Source: Pseudomonas oryzagri
GTDB taxonomy: Bacteria; Pseudomonadota; Gammaproteobacteria; Pseudomonadales; Pseudomonadaceae
NCBI RefSeq assembly: GCF_020831405.1
Contig: NZ_JAJHPU010000043.1
Coordinates: 434,001 to 498,000 of the forward strand
Reading direction: 5' to 3'
DNA length: 64,000 nt
Shown: piece by piece, positions 52,657-61,923 of the stretch
Layout: the number at the start of each line of letters is the position of its first letter
Numbering within the stretch: the stretch's first letter is position 1
The notes under the pieces: model-generated
The model's database searches: none
What the model was told of the DNA's origin: nothing
Seen by the model: the letters and a program-made list of their open reading frames with translations, nothing else
Program-made: the position numbers and the translations under genes

Positions 52657-53745
52657 TCACGCCTCGGCGGATGAGCCGGCCAGCGCCGGTTGCGGGGCGA
52701 ACAGTCGTTTTCTCAGCGCCAGCGCGGGCTTCTCGATGGCGTGCCAGGACAGGACGGCCAGGCCGAGGGTGATCGGCAGGGCGATGGCCATCAGCTGCAG
52801 CGGCGCGATGCCGGGCAGCAAGTGCACGCACAGTTGTTGCACCGGGAAGGCGGTGATGTAGGCGCCGTAGGAGTAGTCGCCCAGCCGGTTGTAGCGCAGC
52901 AGTAGAGGCTGTTTGCCGAAGCCGATCAGGAAGGTCAGGTAGCTGGTGCACAGCACCAGCGCCTCGTACTGGAGCGCGCTGCCGTGGCACAGCCAGGCGA
53001 GGGCGACGCCGGCTGCCGCCAGCCAGGGCGACAGCGGCAGCTTGTCGCGCAGGGCGTGGCAGCTCATGCCGACGACGAAGGCCAGGCTGAACTTGAAGAA
53101 GGTGGCCGTCTGGAAGTCCAGGCTGTCCGGCGCGCGCAGGGTGGTCAGCTTGTAGGCGGCATAGGCGCCCAGGTAGGCGACCAGCAGTAGCGCGAACCTG
53201 CCGCGGGAGCGGGTCAGGCCCAGCAGCCCGGAGCCGGCGAGCAGGGCGTAGCAGGAAACCTCGTAGAACAGGGTCCACAGCGAGCCGTTGATCGACTGCG
53301 GGAAGGGCGCGGCGACCAGCACGCCGGGAAGGGCCCATTGCGGGTCTTTCAGGAGCAGGTTGTGGGTCAGGTAGCTCCAGGTTTGCGGATGGGTGAAGTA
53401 TTCGCCCTTCCACAGCGTGGTGAGCGCCGGACCGATGGCCAGCACGGTGGCGAACAGGACGACCAGCAACGCCGGATAGATCCGCAGCGCCCGCGCGGCG
53501 ACGAAGTCGAGCAGCGAGCGGCTGCGCGCCAGGCTGGCGGAAACGAAATAGCCCGACACGCTGAAGAACACCAGCACCGCCAGGGTACCGAGGGTGATGC
53601 CCAGGCTGTCCTGCAGCGGTTCCGGGGTGCCCATGCCACTGGCCAGCGGATAGGAATGGGAGACCAGCACGCTGACGGCGGCCAGCATGCGGATCAGGTT
53701 GAAGTGGTTGTCGTGCCCGTTATCCAGGCTGGCTATGGTTTTCAC
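52657..53745 (-). CDS. Acyltransferase-3 (OafA-like) membrane protein
   Basis: A membrane O-acyltransferase with about ten helices, 362 residues from the chosen GTG (VKTIASLDNGHDNHFNLI). Family signatures are the HFNLIRMLAAVSVLVSHSYP segment with the catalytic-type His, FFSVSGYFVSASLARSRS, FVAARALRIYPALL, and NGSLWTLFYEVSCYALLAG. It probably acetylates a surface glycan or lipid. In-frame upstream ATGs add 20-29 Pro/Arg-rich residues and are less convincing. It converges with the sirtuin gene 4 bp away. Confidence 0.87.
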   Translation of the reverse strand: MKTIASLDNGHDNHFNLIRMLAAVSVLVSHSYPLASGMGTPEPLQDSLGITLGTLAVLVFFSVSGYFVSASLARSRSLLDFVAARALRIYPALLVVLFATVLAIGPALTTLWKGEYFTHPQTWSYLTHNLLLKDPQWALPGVLVAAPFPQSINGSLWTLFYEVSCYALLAGSGLLGLTRSRGRFALLLVAYLGAYAAYKLTTLRAPDSLDFQTATFFKFSLAFVVGMSCHALRDKLPLSPWLAAAGVALAWLCHGSALQYEALVLCTSYLTFLIGFGKQPLLLRYNRLGDYSYGAYITAFPVQQLCVHLLPGIAPLQLMAIALPITLGLAVLSWHAIEKPALALRKRLFAPQPALAGSSAEA

Positions 53746-53895
53746 GCGCTCGGCTCTTGCATCGTCTGGGCGCGTGGTTGCGCCGCTCCTGTCGGCGGGG
53801 CGCATTGTTGTCCGTGTTCGCCGGCAAGACAAGCGCGCGGCAGGTGCTGGGGCGTCGCCGGCGGGCCAGAGCCGGCGTCGCCCATCCCGCCGAGG

Positions 53896-54147
53896 TCACT
53901 CCTCCTCGTTGAGGTCTAGGTAGTCGCGCACGAACTCGATGATCCGCTCGTGGCTGGAGGGCAGCTCGGCGGAGGTGTAGGGCAGGTCGTGCCAGTCGTC
54001 CTCTTCGCTGTAGCGGCGCCAGCTGACATCGCCGTCGGCGCGCACGGTGTTGTAGCTGACCACGATGTCGCCATCGGTGATCTCTTCCAGCTCGTCCTGC
54101 GGGAGGCCGGTGTAGCCCTGGGACTGCTTGATCGTGCGGACGGTCAT
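53896..54147 (-). CDS. Small acidic conserved hypothetical protein
   Basis: An 83-residue acidic protein with no family I recognise: MTVRTIKQSQGYTGLPQDEL, then EEITDGDIVVSYNTVRADGD and a Glu-rich tail (DYLDLNEEE). AGCGGAGGAAC just before the ATG is a good ribosome-binding site. It lies between the acyltransferase gene and the tRNA-Asn repeat array and is transcribed in the same direction as both. Confidence 0.65.
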   Translation of the reverse strand: MTVRTIKQSQGYTGLPQDELEEITDGDIVVSYNTVRADGDVSWRRYSEEDDWHDLPYTSAELPSSHERIIEFVRDYLDLNEEE

Positions 54148-54497
54148 GGTGCTGTTCCTCCGCTGGAGCCTGGCCGGGCGCCAGGCCGTAGCTACACCTT
54201 AAGCCAGACTCGCGGCGCTGCGCGCCCGCGATTCGACCGCCGGCCCAGGCGCCATCGGCGGGTATCCGGCCGTGGCGGGCGTCGTTCCGCCGGGATATGG
54301 GCCAGCTGGGCCGAATAACCGGGGACGCAGTCCCGGGCGAGAGTCCGGCACAAACGATGGGGTTTTCTGGGATCTGGCTCCGCGACCTGGAGTCGACGGC
54401 GCAGACCGAACGCCGCGTCAGCGGCGGCCCCGAAGGGGTGAGGTCCGCAGGACCGAATAACCGGGGACGTGGTCCCTGGTGAGAGTCCGAGGGCAAT

Positions 54498-54526
54498 AAA
54501 AAAGCCCCGGGTTTTCACCCAGGGCT
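54498..54526 (-). terminator. Terminator of repeat unit 3 (different hairpin)
   Basis: Minus strand AGCCCTGGGT / ACCCGGGGCT stem with GAAA loop followed by TTTTTTATT. It occupies the same place in the repeat unit as the CCCAGCC hairpins of units 1 and 2 but is unrelated in sequence. Confidence 0.85.
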
Positions 54527-54656
54527 TTGTAAGCTGGCTCCACGACCTGGACTCGACGGCGCAGCCGAACGCCGCGTCAGCGGCGGCTCCGAAGGGGTGA
54601 GGTCCGCAGGACCGAATAACCGGGGACGTAGTCCCGGGCGAGAGTCCGGCACAAAC

Positions 54657-54680
54657 GAAAAAACCCAGCCGAGGCTGGGG
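54657..54680 (-). terminator. Terminator of repeat unit 2
   Basis: Minus strand CCCAGCC-TC-GGCTGGG stem followed by TTTTTTCG. Confidence 0.88.
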
Positions 54681-54815
54681 TTTTCTGGGATCTGGCTCCG
54701 CGACCTGGACTCGACGGCGCAGCCGAACGCCGCGTCAGCGGCGGCCCCGAAGGGGTGAGGCCCGCAGGGCCGAATAACCGGGGACGCAGTCCCTGGTGAG
54801 AGTCCGGCACAAACG

Positions 54816-54838
54816 AAAAACCCCAGCCGAGGCTGGGG
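54816..54838 (-). terminator. Terminator of tRNA-Asn (repeat unit 1)
   Basis: Minus strand CCCCAGCC-TC-GGCTGGGG stem followed by TTTTTCG, 13 nt after the tRNA CCA end. Confidence 0.92.
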
Positions 54839-54850
54839 TTTTCTAGAATT

Positions 54851-54926
54851 TGGCTCCGCGACCTGGACTCGAACCAGGGACCCAATGATTAACAGTCATT
54901 TGCTCTACCGACTGAGCTATCGCGGA
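54851..54926 (-). tRNA. tRNA-Asn (GTT)
   Basis: A 76 nt cloverleaf with encoded CCA. The acceptor is TCCGCGA/TCGCGGA, the D arm contains GCTCAGTCGGTAGAGC, the anticodon loop is CTGTTAA with anticodon GTT (Asn), and the T arm is CCTGGTTCGAGTCCAGG. A sigma-70 promoter and an intrinsic terminator flank it. Its 3' end is repeated three more times downstream. Confidence 0.98.
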
Positions 54927-54938
54927 ACAACGGTGGCT

Positions 54939-54966
54939 ATCCTACTGATTTATAAGGCGAAGTCAA
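54939..54966 (-). promoter_or_regulatory. Sigma-70 promoter of tRNA-Asn
   Basis: Minus strand TTGACT, 16 bp spacer, TAGGAT, ending 12 bp before the first base of the tRNA. The -35 box overlaps the GCGAAGTCA hairpin (54958-54989) that follows the aminotransferase stop codon. Confidence 0.75.
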
Positions 54967-54995
54967 CCCCTTCGGAATGACTTCGCAGATATTTT

Positions 54996-56192
54996 TCAGA
55001 GCACTTCGACGATGGCGCGGGTGACCACTTCGAGGTTCTTGCTGTTCAGCGCGGCGACGCAGATGCGGCCGGTGCTGACGGCGTAGATGCCGAACTCGTT
55101 CTTCAGGCGATCGACCTGCTCGGCGGTGAGGCCCGAGTAGGAGAACATGCCGCGCTGGCGGGCGACGAAGCCGAAGTCGCGCTTGGCGCCCTGGGCGGCC
55201 AGCTGCTCGACCATGCTGGTGCGCAGGCTGCGGATGCGCTGGCGCATCTCGCCCAGTTCCTCTTCCCACATGGCGCGCAGTTCGGGGCTGTTGAGCACTG
55301 CGGCGACCACGCTGGCGCCGTGGGTCGGCGGGTTGGAGTAGTTGGTGCGGATCACCCGCTTGACCTGCGACAGCACGCGGCCGGCTTCTTCCTTGGAGGC
55401 GGTGACGATCGACAGCGCGCCGACGCGCTCGCCGTACAGCGAGAACGACTTGGAGAAGGAGCTGGAGACGAAGAACTGCAGGCCGGACTCGGCGAACAGG
55501 CGCACCGCCTCGGCGTCCTCGGCGATGCCGTCGCCGAAGCCCTGGTAGGCGATGTCGAGGAACGGCACGTGGCCGCGCTCGCGGACCACTTCCAGCACCT
55601 GCTTCCAGTCGGCGGAGGACAGGTCGACGCCGGTCGGGTTGTGGCAGCAGGCGTGCAGCACGACGATCGACTGCGCCGGCAGGGCGCGCAGGTCGGCGAG
55701 CATGCCGGCAAGGTTCAGGCCGTTGCTGGCGGCGTCGTAGTAGCTGTAGTTCTGCACCGGGAAGCCGGCGGACTCGAACAGCGCGCGGTGGTTCTCCCAG
55801 CTCGGGTTGCTGATCGCCACCACGGCATCGGGCAGCAGGCGCTTGAGGAAGTCGGCGCCGGTCTTCAGTGCGCCGGTGCCGCCCAGCGACTGGGTGGTGA
55901 CCACGCGGCCTTCGGCCAGCAGCGGCGAGTCCGCGCCGAACAGCAGCTTCTGCACGGCGCTGTCGTAGGCGGCGATGCCTTCGATCGGCAGGTAGCCGCG
56001 CGGCGCCTTGGCTTCCAGGCGGGCTTTCTCGGCCTCGATCACGGCGCGCAGCAGCGGAATGCGGCCTTCCTCGGTGAAGTACACGCCTACGCCCAGGTTG
56101 ATCTTGCCCGGGCGGGTGTCGGCGTTGAAGGCTTCGTTGAGGCCCAGGATCGGATCGCGGGGCGCCATTTCGACGGCGGAGAACAGACTCAT
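54996..56192 (-). CDS. Aromatic/aspartate-type amino acid aminotransferase
   Basis: A class I PLP-dependent aminotransferase of the AspC/TyrB group, 398 residues. Motifs are INLGVGVYFTEEGRIPLLRA, SLGGTGALKTGADFLKR, HACCHNPTGVDLSSADW, FLDIAYQGFGDGI and SSSFSKSFSLYGERVGALS, where the last Lys binds PLP. It probably transaminates aromatic amino acids and aspartate; substrate preference cannot be read off. It lies back to back with uvrB. A GCGAAGTCA/TGACTTCGC hairpin follows the stop and may terminate it. Confidence 0.92.
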   Translation of the reverse strand: MSLFSAVEMAPRDPILGLNEAFNADTRPGKINLGVGVYFTEEGRIPLLRAVIEAEKARLEAKAPRGYLPIEGIAAYDSAVQKLLFGADSPLLAEGRVVTTQSLGGTGALKTGADFLKRLLPDAVVAISNPSWENHRALFESAGFPVQNYSYYDAASNGLNLAGMLADLRALPAQSIVVLHACCHNPTGVDLSSADWKQVLEVVRERGHVPFLDIAYQGFGDGIAEDAEAVRLFAESGLQFFVSSSFSKSFSLYGERVGALSIVTASKEEAGRVLSQVKRVIRTNYSNPPTHGASVVAAVLNSPELRAMWEEELGEMRQRIRSLRTSMVEQLAAQGAKRDFGFVARQRGMFSYSGLTAEQVDRLKNEFGIYAVSTGRICVAALNSKNLEVVTRAIVEVL

Positions 56193-56450
56193 GTGCGGCA
56201 GCTCTGAGAGGATGAGGAATGGGGATGCTAGGCAACCTCTGCCATCACCGGGAGCAGGGGTTGCGCGGACGGGGCAACATTATAGGGGTGGCGCTCCGGC
56301 AGGGCGATATACTGGTGCGGCGAAAACGGCCATCCGTGCGACAAAATGGCGCACGCGCGGGCTTGCGGCGTCGTCGTACCGGCCGGCCGCGGCCGTGTCC
56401 GCCGGGTTCGGGCCGCCTGCGCAGGCCCTTGCGGTGTTTCGAGGATTCGT

Positions 56451-58466
<2,016 letters not shown>

Positions 58467-58470
58467 TGGT

Positions 58471-58522
58471 GATCGTTCCCACGCTCCTGCGTGGGAACGC
58501 CGCGCGGGACGCTCCGCGTCCC
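58471..58522. repeat. GATCGTTCCCACGCTC-type hairpin repeat after uvrB
   Basis: GTTCCCACGC/GCGTGGGAAC and GGGACGC/GCGTCCC hairpins in series, same family as the repeat at 19.93-20.04 kb. It starts 5 nt after the uvrB stop and may help end the transcript. Confidence 0.75.
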
Positions 58523-58550
58523 TTCGCCCCGTGCGCCGGTGCGGAGCCGG

Positions 58551-58665
58551 GTAGGGTGGGTTAGGCCGCAGGCCGTAACCCACCGAGCCGGCCGAGAGGC
58601 CGGCAAAGGGGATGCCTGACGGCATCCTTGGCGGGTTACGCCGCTGGGCGGCTAACCCACCCTAC
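58551..58665. repeat. GTAGGGTGGGTTA palindromic repeat overlapping the benE stop
   Basis: Outer arms GTAGGGTGGGTTAGGCCGCA and its near-complement GCGGCTAACCCACCCTAC enclose the inner arms GTAACCCACCGAG and GGCGGGTTACGCC plus small hairpins. A close copy lies at 61.79 kb and degenerate ones at 24.1-24.4 kb. The right arm extends into the end of benE. Confidence 0.85.
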
Positions 58666-59827
58666 GCTTCAGCGGGCCGTTGAACACCGCGCTGGCCAGC
58701 CCGCCGGCGACCAGCCCCCAGAACGCCGCGCCGACGCCGAGAAAACTCAGGCCCGAGGCGGTGACCAGGAAGGTAATCAGCGCCGGCTCGCGCTGGCGCA
58801 CGTCCTGCAGAGCGCCGGCCAGGCTGTTGCTCAGGGTGACCAGCAGCGCCAGGCCGGCGATGGCGAGGATCAGCGCCTTCGGGAAGGCGGCGAACAGGCT
58901 GGCCACGGTGGCGCCGAACAGGCCGATCAGCAGGTAGCAGGCGCCGGCACACACCGCCGCCCAGTAGCGCCGTTGCGGTTCCTGGCCGGCCTCGGGGCCG
59001 GCGCAGATCGCCGCGGTGATCGCCGCCAGGTTGATGGCGAAACCGCCGAACGGCGCGAGCAGCAGGCTGGCCAGGCCGGTCCAGGCGATCAGCGGCGACA
59101 CCGGCACCTGTTCGTAACCGGAAGTGCGCAGCACCGCCACGCCGGGCAGGTTCTGCGAGGCCATGGTGACCACGAACAGCGGGATGCCGACGCCGACCAG
59201 CGCCGCCCAGGAAAACTCCGGGCGGACGAACTGCGGCACCGCCATGGCCAGCTCTACCGCTTGCCAGTGCAGCAGGCCGAGTCCCCGGGCCAGGCCGATG
59301 CCGAGCAGCAGCACCAGCAGGATCGCGTAGCGCGGCAGCAGGCGTTTGCCGAGCAGATAGGCGAGGAACAGGCTGCCCACCAGCAGCGCCTGCTCCTCGA
59401 AGGCGCCGAACAGCTCGAGGCCGAAGCGCAGCAGTACGCCGGCCAGCATGGCCGCCGCCAGCGCCTGGGGGATGCGCTGCATCAGCCGGGCGAACAGGCC
59501 GGTGACGCCGCAGAGGGTGATCAGCGAGGCGCTGAACAGGAAGGCGCCCACCGCCTCGCCCATGCCCAGCCCGCCCAGGCTGCCGGCCAGCAGGGCGGCG
59601 CCGGGCGTCGACCAGGCGGTGAGCACCGGCGCGCGGTAGCGCAGCGACAGGCCGATGCTGGTCAGCCCGCAGCCCAGGCACAGCGCCCACAGCCAGGAGC
59701 TGACCTGCCCGTTGTCGGCGCCGGCCGCGGCGGCGGCCTGGAAGATGATCACCGCCGAACTGGTGAAGCCGACCAGCACGGCGATCAGGCCGGCGCTGAC
59801 GTGGCTGGGGGCAGGGAGGCGGGACAT
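58652..59827 (-). CDS. benE: BenE-family benzoate/proton symporter-like transporter
   Basis: A 391-residue inner-membrane protein of the BenE family with about twelve helices. Conserved segments are GLIAVLVGFTSSAVIIFQAA at the start, LTAWSTPGAALLAGS, VVTMASQNLPGVAVLRTSGY and APFGGFAINLAAITAAICAG. BenE proteins are proposed aromatic-acid importers; no benzoate catabolic genes are nearby, so the substrate here is open. The last residues (LKRRVG and stop) are encoded by the tail of an intergenic repeat. It is divergent from an XRE-cupin regulator with two operator-like palindromes between them. Confidence 0.9.
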   Translation of the reverse strand: MSRLPAPSHVSAGLIAVLVGFTSSAVIIFQAAAAAGADNGQVSSWLWALCLGCGLTSIGLSLRYRAPVLTAWSTPGAALLAGSLGGLGMGEAVGAFLFSASLITLCGVTGLFARLMQRIPQALAAAMLAGVLLRFGLELFGAFEEQALLVGSLFLAYLLGKRLLPRYAILLVLLLGIGLARGLGLLHWQAVELAMAVPQFVRPEFSWAALVGVGIPLFVVTMASQNLPGVAVLRTSGYEQVPVSPLIAWTGLASLLLAPFGGFAINLAAITAAICAGPEAGQEPQRRYWAAVCAGACYLLIGLFGATVASLFAAFPKALILAIAGLALLVTLSNSLAGALQDVRQREPALITFLVTASGLSFLGVGAAFWGLVAGGLASAVFNGPLKRRVG

Positions 59828-59861
59828 GAGTACTCCTCTGGCTTGAGGGATGGGCGACTTT

Positions 59862-59914
59862 GTGCGTTATTGCGCACGTCACGACAAGTTACCCTTGTGC
59901 GCTATAGCGCACAA
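59862..59914. promoter_or_regulatory. Two palindromic operators between benE and the XRE-cupin regulator
   Basis: TTGTGCGCTATAGCGCACAA (59895-59914) is a perfect palindrome, extended by CCC/GGG on either side. A second copy, GTGCGTTATTGCGCAC (59862-59877), matches it imperfectly. Centres are 35 bp apart. They lie in the 104 bp divergent promoter region, so they are likely binding sites of the neighbouring regulator. Confidence 0.8.
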
Positions 59915-59931
59915 GGGGGGGGAGGGAAGCG

Positions 59932-60489
59932 ATGAGCGACATCAACGGGCGGATCGCCGAACGGCTGCGCGCACTGCGCCACGCGCGGGGCTGGAGCCTG
60001 GATGCGGCGGCCCGGGAAACCGGGGTGAGCAAGGCGATGCTCGGCCAGATCGAGCGCGGCGAGTCGAGCCCGACGGTGGCCACCCTGTGGAAGATCGCCG
60101 CCGGCTTCCACACCTCGTTTTCCGGCCTGCTCGAGGATGCCCCGGCCGACGGCGGCGTGCTGCTGCGCAGTAGCCGCGGCGCCGACTGGCCGAGCGACGA
60201 GGGCGGCATCCAGGTGCGCGCGCTGTTCCCCTTCGATCCGGTGCTGGGCATCGAATTCCTGGTGGTCGAGCTGGCGCCGGGCGCCTGCCACCAGTCTGTG
60301 CCCCACGACCGCGGCGTGACCGAGCACGTGATCCCGCTCAACGGCAGCCTGGAGGTCTGCGTGGACGGCCAGTGGCAGAACGTGGCCAGCGGTGAGGGCC
60401 TGCGCTTCGCCGCCGACCGGCCGCACGCCTATCGCAACGGCGGCAGCGCGCCGCTGCTGTTCCACAACTTGATCCACTATCGCGGCTGA
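59932..60489 (+). CDS. XRE-cupin transcriptional regulator
   Basis: A 185-residue regulator. The N-terminal helix-turn-helix is LRALRHARGWSLDAAARETG-VSKAMLGQIERGESSPTVAT (residues ~13-55), and the C-terminal half is a single cupin domain (ELAPGACHQSVPHDRGVTEH with metal-type His/Glu, VIPLNGSLEVCVDGQW). Such proteins sense small molecules and commonly repress a divergent gene; here that gene is benE. GGAGGGAAGCG precedes the ATG. Confidence 0.92.
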   Translation: MSDINGRIAERLRALRHARGWSLDAAARETGVSKAMLGQIERGESSPTVATLWKIAAGFHTSFSGLLEDAPADGGVLLRSSRGADWPSDEGGIQVRALFPFDPVLGIEFLVVELAPGACHQSVPHDRGVTEHVIPLNGSLEVCVDGQWQNVASGEGLRFAADRPHAYRNGGSAPLLFHNLIHYRG

Positions 60490-60490
60490 A

Positions 60491-60952
60491 CTAGCGGGCT
60501 CCGGCGCTCATGCGCCGCCGCAGATGCTCGATGCGCTTGCGATTGACGCCGAAGTCCGAGTGGCCGAGGCGCGAGGCCGAGCGCACGTCGATCTGCCGCT
60601 CGCCGATAAGGAACTCGACGTCGTCGACGAAGCGGAAGACGAAGCTGGTGAACTCGGCGCGCAGGTAGCGCTCCTGCTGCTCGACCACGCGCACGCGCGG
60701 CTCGCTGGCGAGGATCTCGAGCAGGCGGACACGGCTGGCCTCGGGGCTGCCCGCCAGCGGCAGCGGGGCGATGGCGTGGCGCGCGTCGCTGGCCTGGCTG
60801 CACACGCAGTTGGGCGAGTCGGGGCAGGGCGCCAGGCGGCCGTCATGCACGCCCAGGTGCGTCGGCGTAGGACCCGAGCAAGCGGCCAGCCCCAGCGGCA
60901 GGCAGCACAGCAGCGCCTTGTGGAGGGCGCGTCGGCACTTTATAAAACGCAC
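60491..60952 (-). CDS. DUF1499 lipoprotein
   Basis: A predicted outer-membrane-type lipoprotein, 153 residues from the GTG (VRFIKCRRALHKALLCCLPL). The lipobox is LGLAACSG. The DUF1499 domain follows, with APCPDSPNCVCSQASD and FVFRFVDDVEFLIGERQIDV-RSASRLGHSDFGVNRKRIE as signature segments. Function unknown. An in-frame ATG 24 nt upstream exists; its CATG is shared with the start codon of the divergent MOSC gene, so the GTG, which leaves a cleaner signal peptide, is preferred. It converges with the XRE-cupin gene 1 bp away. Confidence 0.85.
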   Translation of the reverse strand: MRFIKCRRALHKALLCCLPLGLAACSGPTPTHLGVHDGRLAPCPDSPNCVCSQASDARHAIAPLPLAGSPEASRVRLLEILASEPRVRVVEQQERYLRAEFTSFVFRFVDDVEFLIGERQIDVRSASRLGHSDFGVNRKRIEHLRRRMSAGAR

Positions 60953-60974
60953 TTTCCCGGAAGGATGAAGACCC

Positions 60975-61781
60975 ATGCTGCGACTCTCCGCGCTCTACCG
61001 TTTCCCCGTCAAATCGCTCGCCGGCGAATGCCTGCAGCGTGCCGAGGTGGACGACCTCGGTCTCGCGGGCGACCGTCGCTGGATGGTAGTCGACCCGGCC
61101 ACCGGCCGCTTCCTGACCCAGCGCCAGCTCGGCCGCATGGCGCAGGTCGGCGCGCGCTGGCGCGATGCCGGGATGCTGGAGCTGAGCGCGCCCGGGCAGG
61201 CGGCGCTGGCGGTGGCGGTGCCGCCGGCCGACGAGGCGCTGCGCGGGGTGACGGTGTGGAGCGACAGCCTGCAGGCGCCGGATGCCGGCGACGCGGCGGC
61301 AGCGTGGCTGAGCGCCTTCCTGGAGCGCGACTGCCGGCTGGTGCACGTGCCGCCGAGCCGCGCCCGCCAGGTGGATACTGCCTACGCACAGCCGGGCGAC
61401 CAGGTGGGTTTCGCCGACGGCTTCCCGCTGCTGCTGATCGGCCAGGGTTCGCTGGACGACCTGTCGGCGCGGGTCGGCCGGCCGCTGGAGATGCTGCGCT
61501 TCCGGCCCAACCTGGTGGTCGAGGGCGCCGTGCCCTACGCCGAAGACGGCTGGGGACGCCTGCGCATCGGCGAGGTGGAGTTCGAGCGGGTCAAGCCGTG
61601 CTCGCGCTGCGCCATTCCCACCCTCGATCCGCATTCCGGCGAACGCTCCAGCGATGGTGAGCCGCTGCGAACCCTGGCCACCTACCGGCGCGACGCCGAC
61701 GGCGTGTACTTCGGCCAGAACCTGATCCAGCGCGGTCGGGGCGTGCTGGAGGTGGGCATGCCGGTGGTTCTGCTGGACTGA
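60975..61781 (+). CDS. MOSC-domain protein (MOSC_N + MOSC)
   Basis: A 268-residue cytosolic protein. The N-terminal MOSC beta-barrel segment is LSALYRFPVKSLAGECLQRA, followed by GLAGDRRWMVVDPATGRFLT. The C-terminal MOSC domain has LRFRPNLVVEGAVPYAEDGW and the KPCSRCAIPTLDP motif with the cysteine that contacts the molybdenum cofactor in mARC-type enzymes. It is related to YcbX and may reduce N-hydroxylated compounds; it lacks the ferredoxin domain of YcbX. AAGGA lies 8 nt before the ATG. Confidence 0.9.
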   Translation: MLRLSALYRFPVKSLAGECLQRAEVDDLGLAGDRRWMVVDPATGRFLTQRQLGRMAQVGARWRDAGMLELSAPGQAALAVAVPPADEALRGVTVWSDSLQAPDAGDAAAAWLSAFLERDCRLVHVPPSRARQVDTAYAQPGDQVGFADGFPLLLIGQGSLDDLSARVGRPLEMLRFRPNLVVEGAVPYAEDGWGRLRIGEVEFERVKPCSRCAIPTLDPHSGERSSDGEPLRTLATYRRDADGVYFGQNLIQRGRGVLEVGMPVVLLD

Positions 61782-61792
61782 GCCCTGGAACC

Positions 61793-61903
61793 GTAGGGTG
61801 GGTTAGGCCGCAGGCCGTAACCCACCGGGCGGTCGCGAGGCCGCAGGGGATGCCTGGCGGCATCCGTGGTGGGTTACGCCGCTGTGCGGCTAACCCACCC
61901 TAC
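61793..61903. repeat. GTAGGGTGGGTTA palindromic repeat between MOSC gene and slt
   Basis: Arms GTAGGGTGGGTTAGGCCGCA and GCGGCTAACCCACCCTAC with inner GTAACCCACC/GGTGGGTTAC. It is a near copy of the repeat at 58551-58665 and lies between converging genes. Confidence 0.87.
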
Positions 61904-61923
61904 ATGTGTGCACCGGGTAGACC

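Larger units (their letters stand above)
54308..54850 (-). repeat. Tandem ~158 bp repeats carrying tRNA-Asn 3' ends and terminators
   Basis: Immediately downstream of tRNA-Asn, three near-complete units and one partial unit follow. Copies of the last 22 nt of the tRNA gene (through CCA) begin at 54693, 54535 and 54375, spaced 158, 158 and 160 bp from the real tRNA end at 54851; two of the three copies have one mismatch. Between them each unit has a terminator hairpin and a run of short GC hairpins (for example GGGACTACGTCCC, GGTCCTGCGGACC, CGCCGCTGACGCGGCG). The copies cannot fold as tRNAs because the T-stem 5' strand is absent. The layout closely resembles the tandem repeats after E. coli tyrT. 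Confidence 0.9.

Noticed and set aside
54308-54850. CRISPR array
   Set aside because: Units are ~158 bp, nearly identical throughout, with no short repeat/variable spacer pattern and no cas genes; tRNA-end-bearing tandem repeats explain it.
56300-56450. LexA-controlled promoter for uvrB
   Set aside because: No CTG-N10-CAG-type box was found; only a TATACT-like -10 at ~56307 without a matching -35.
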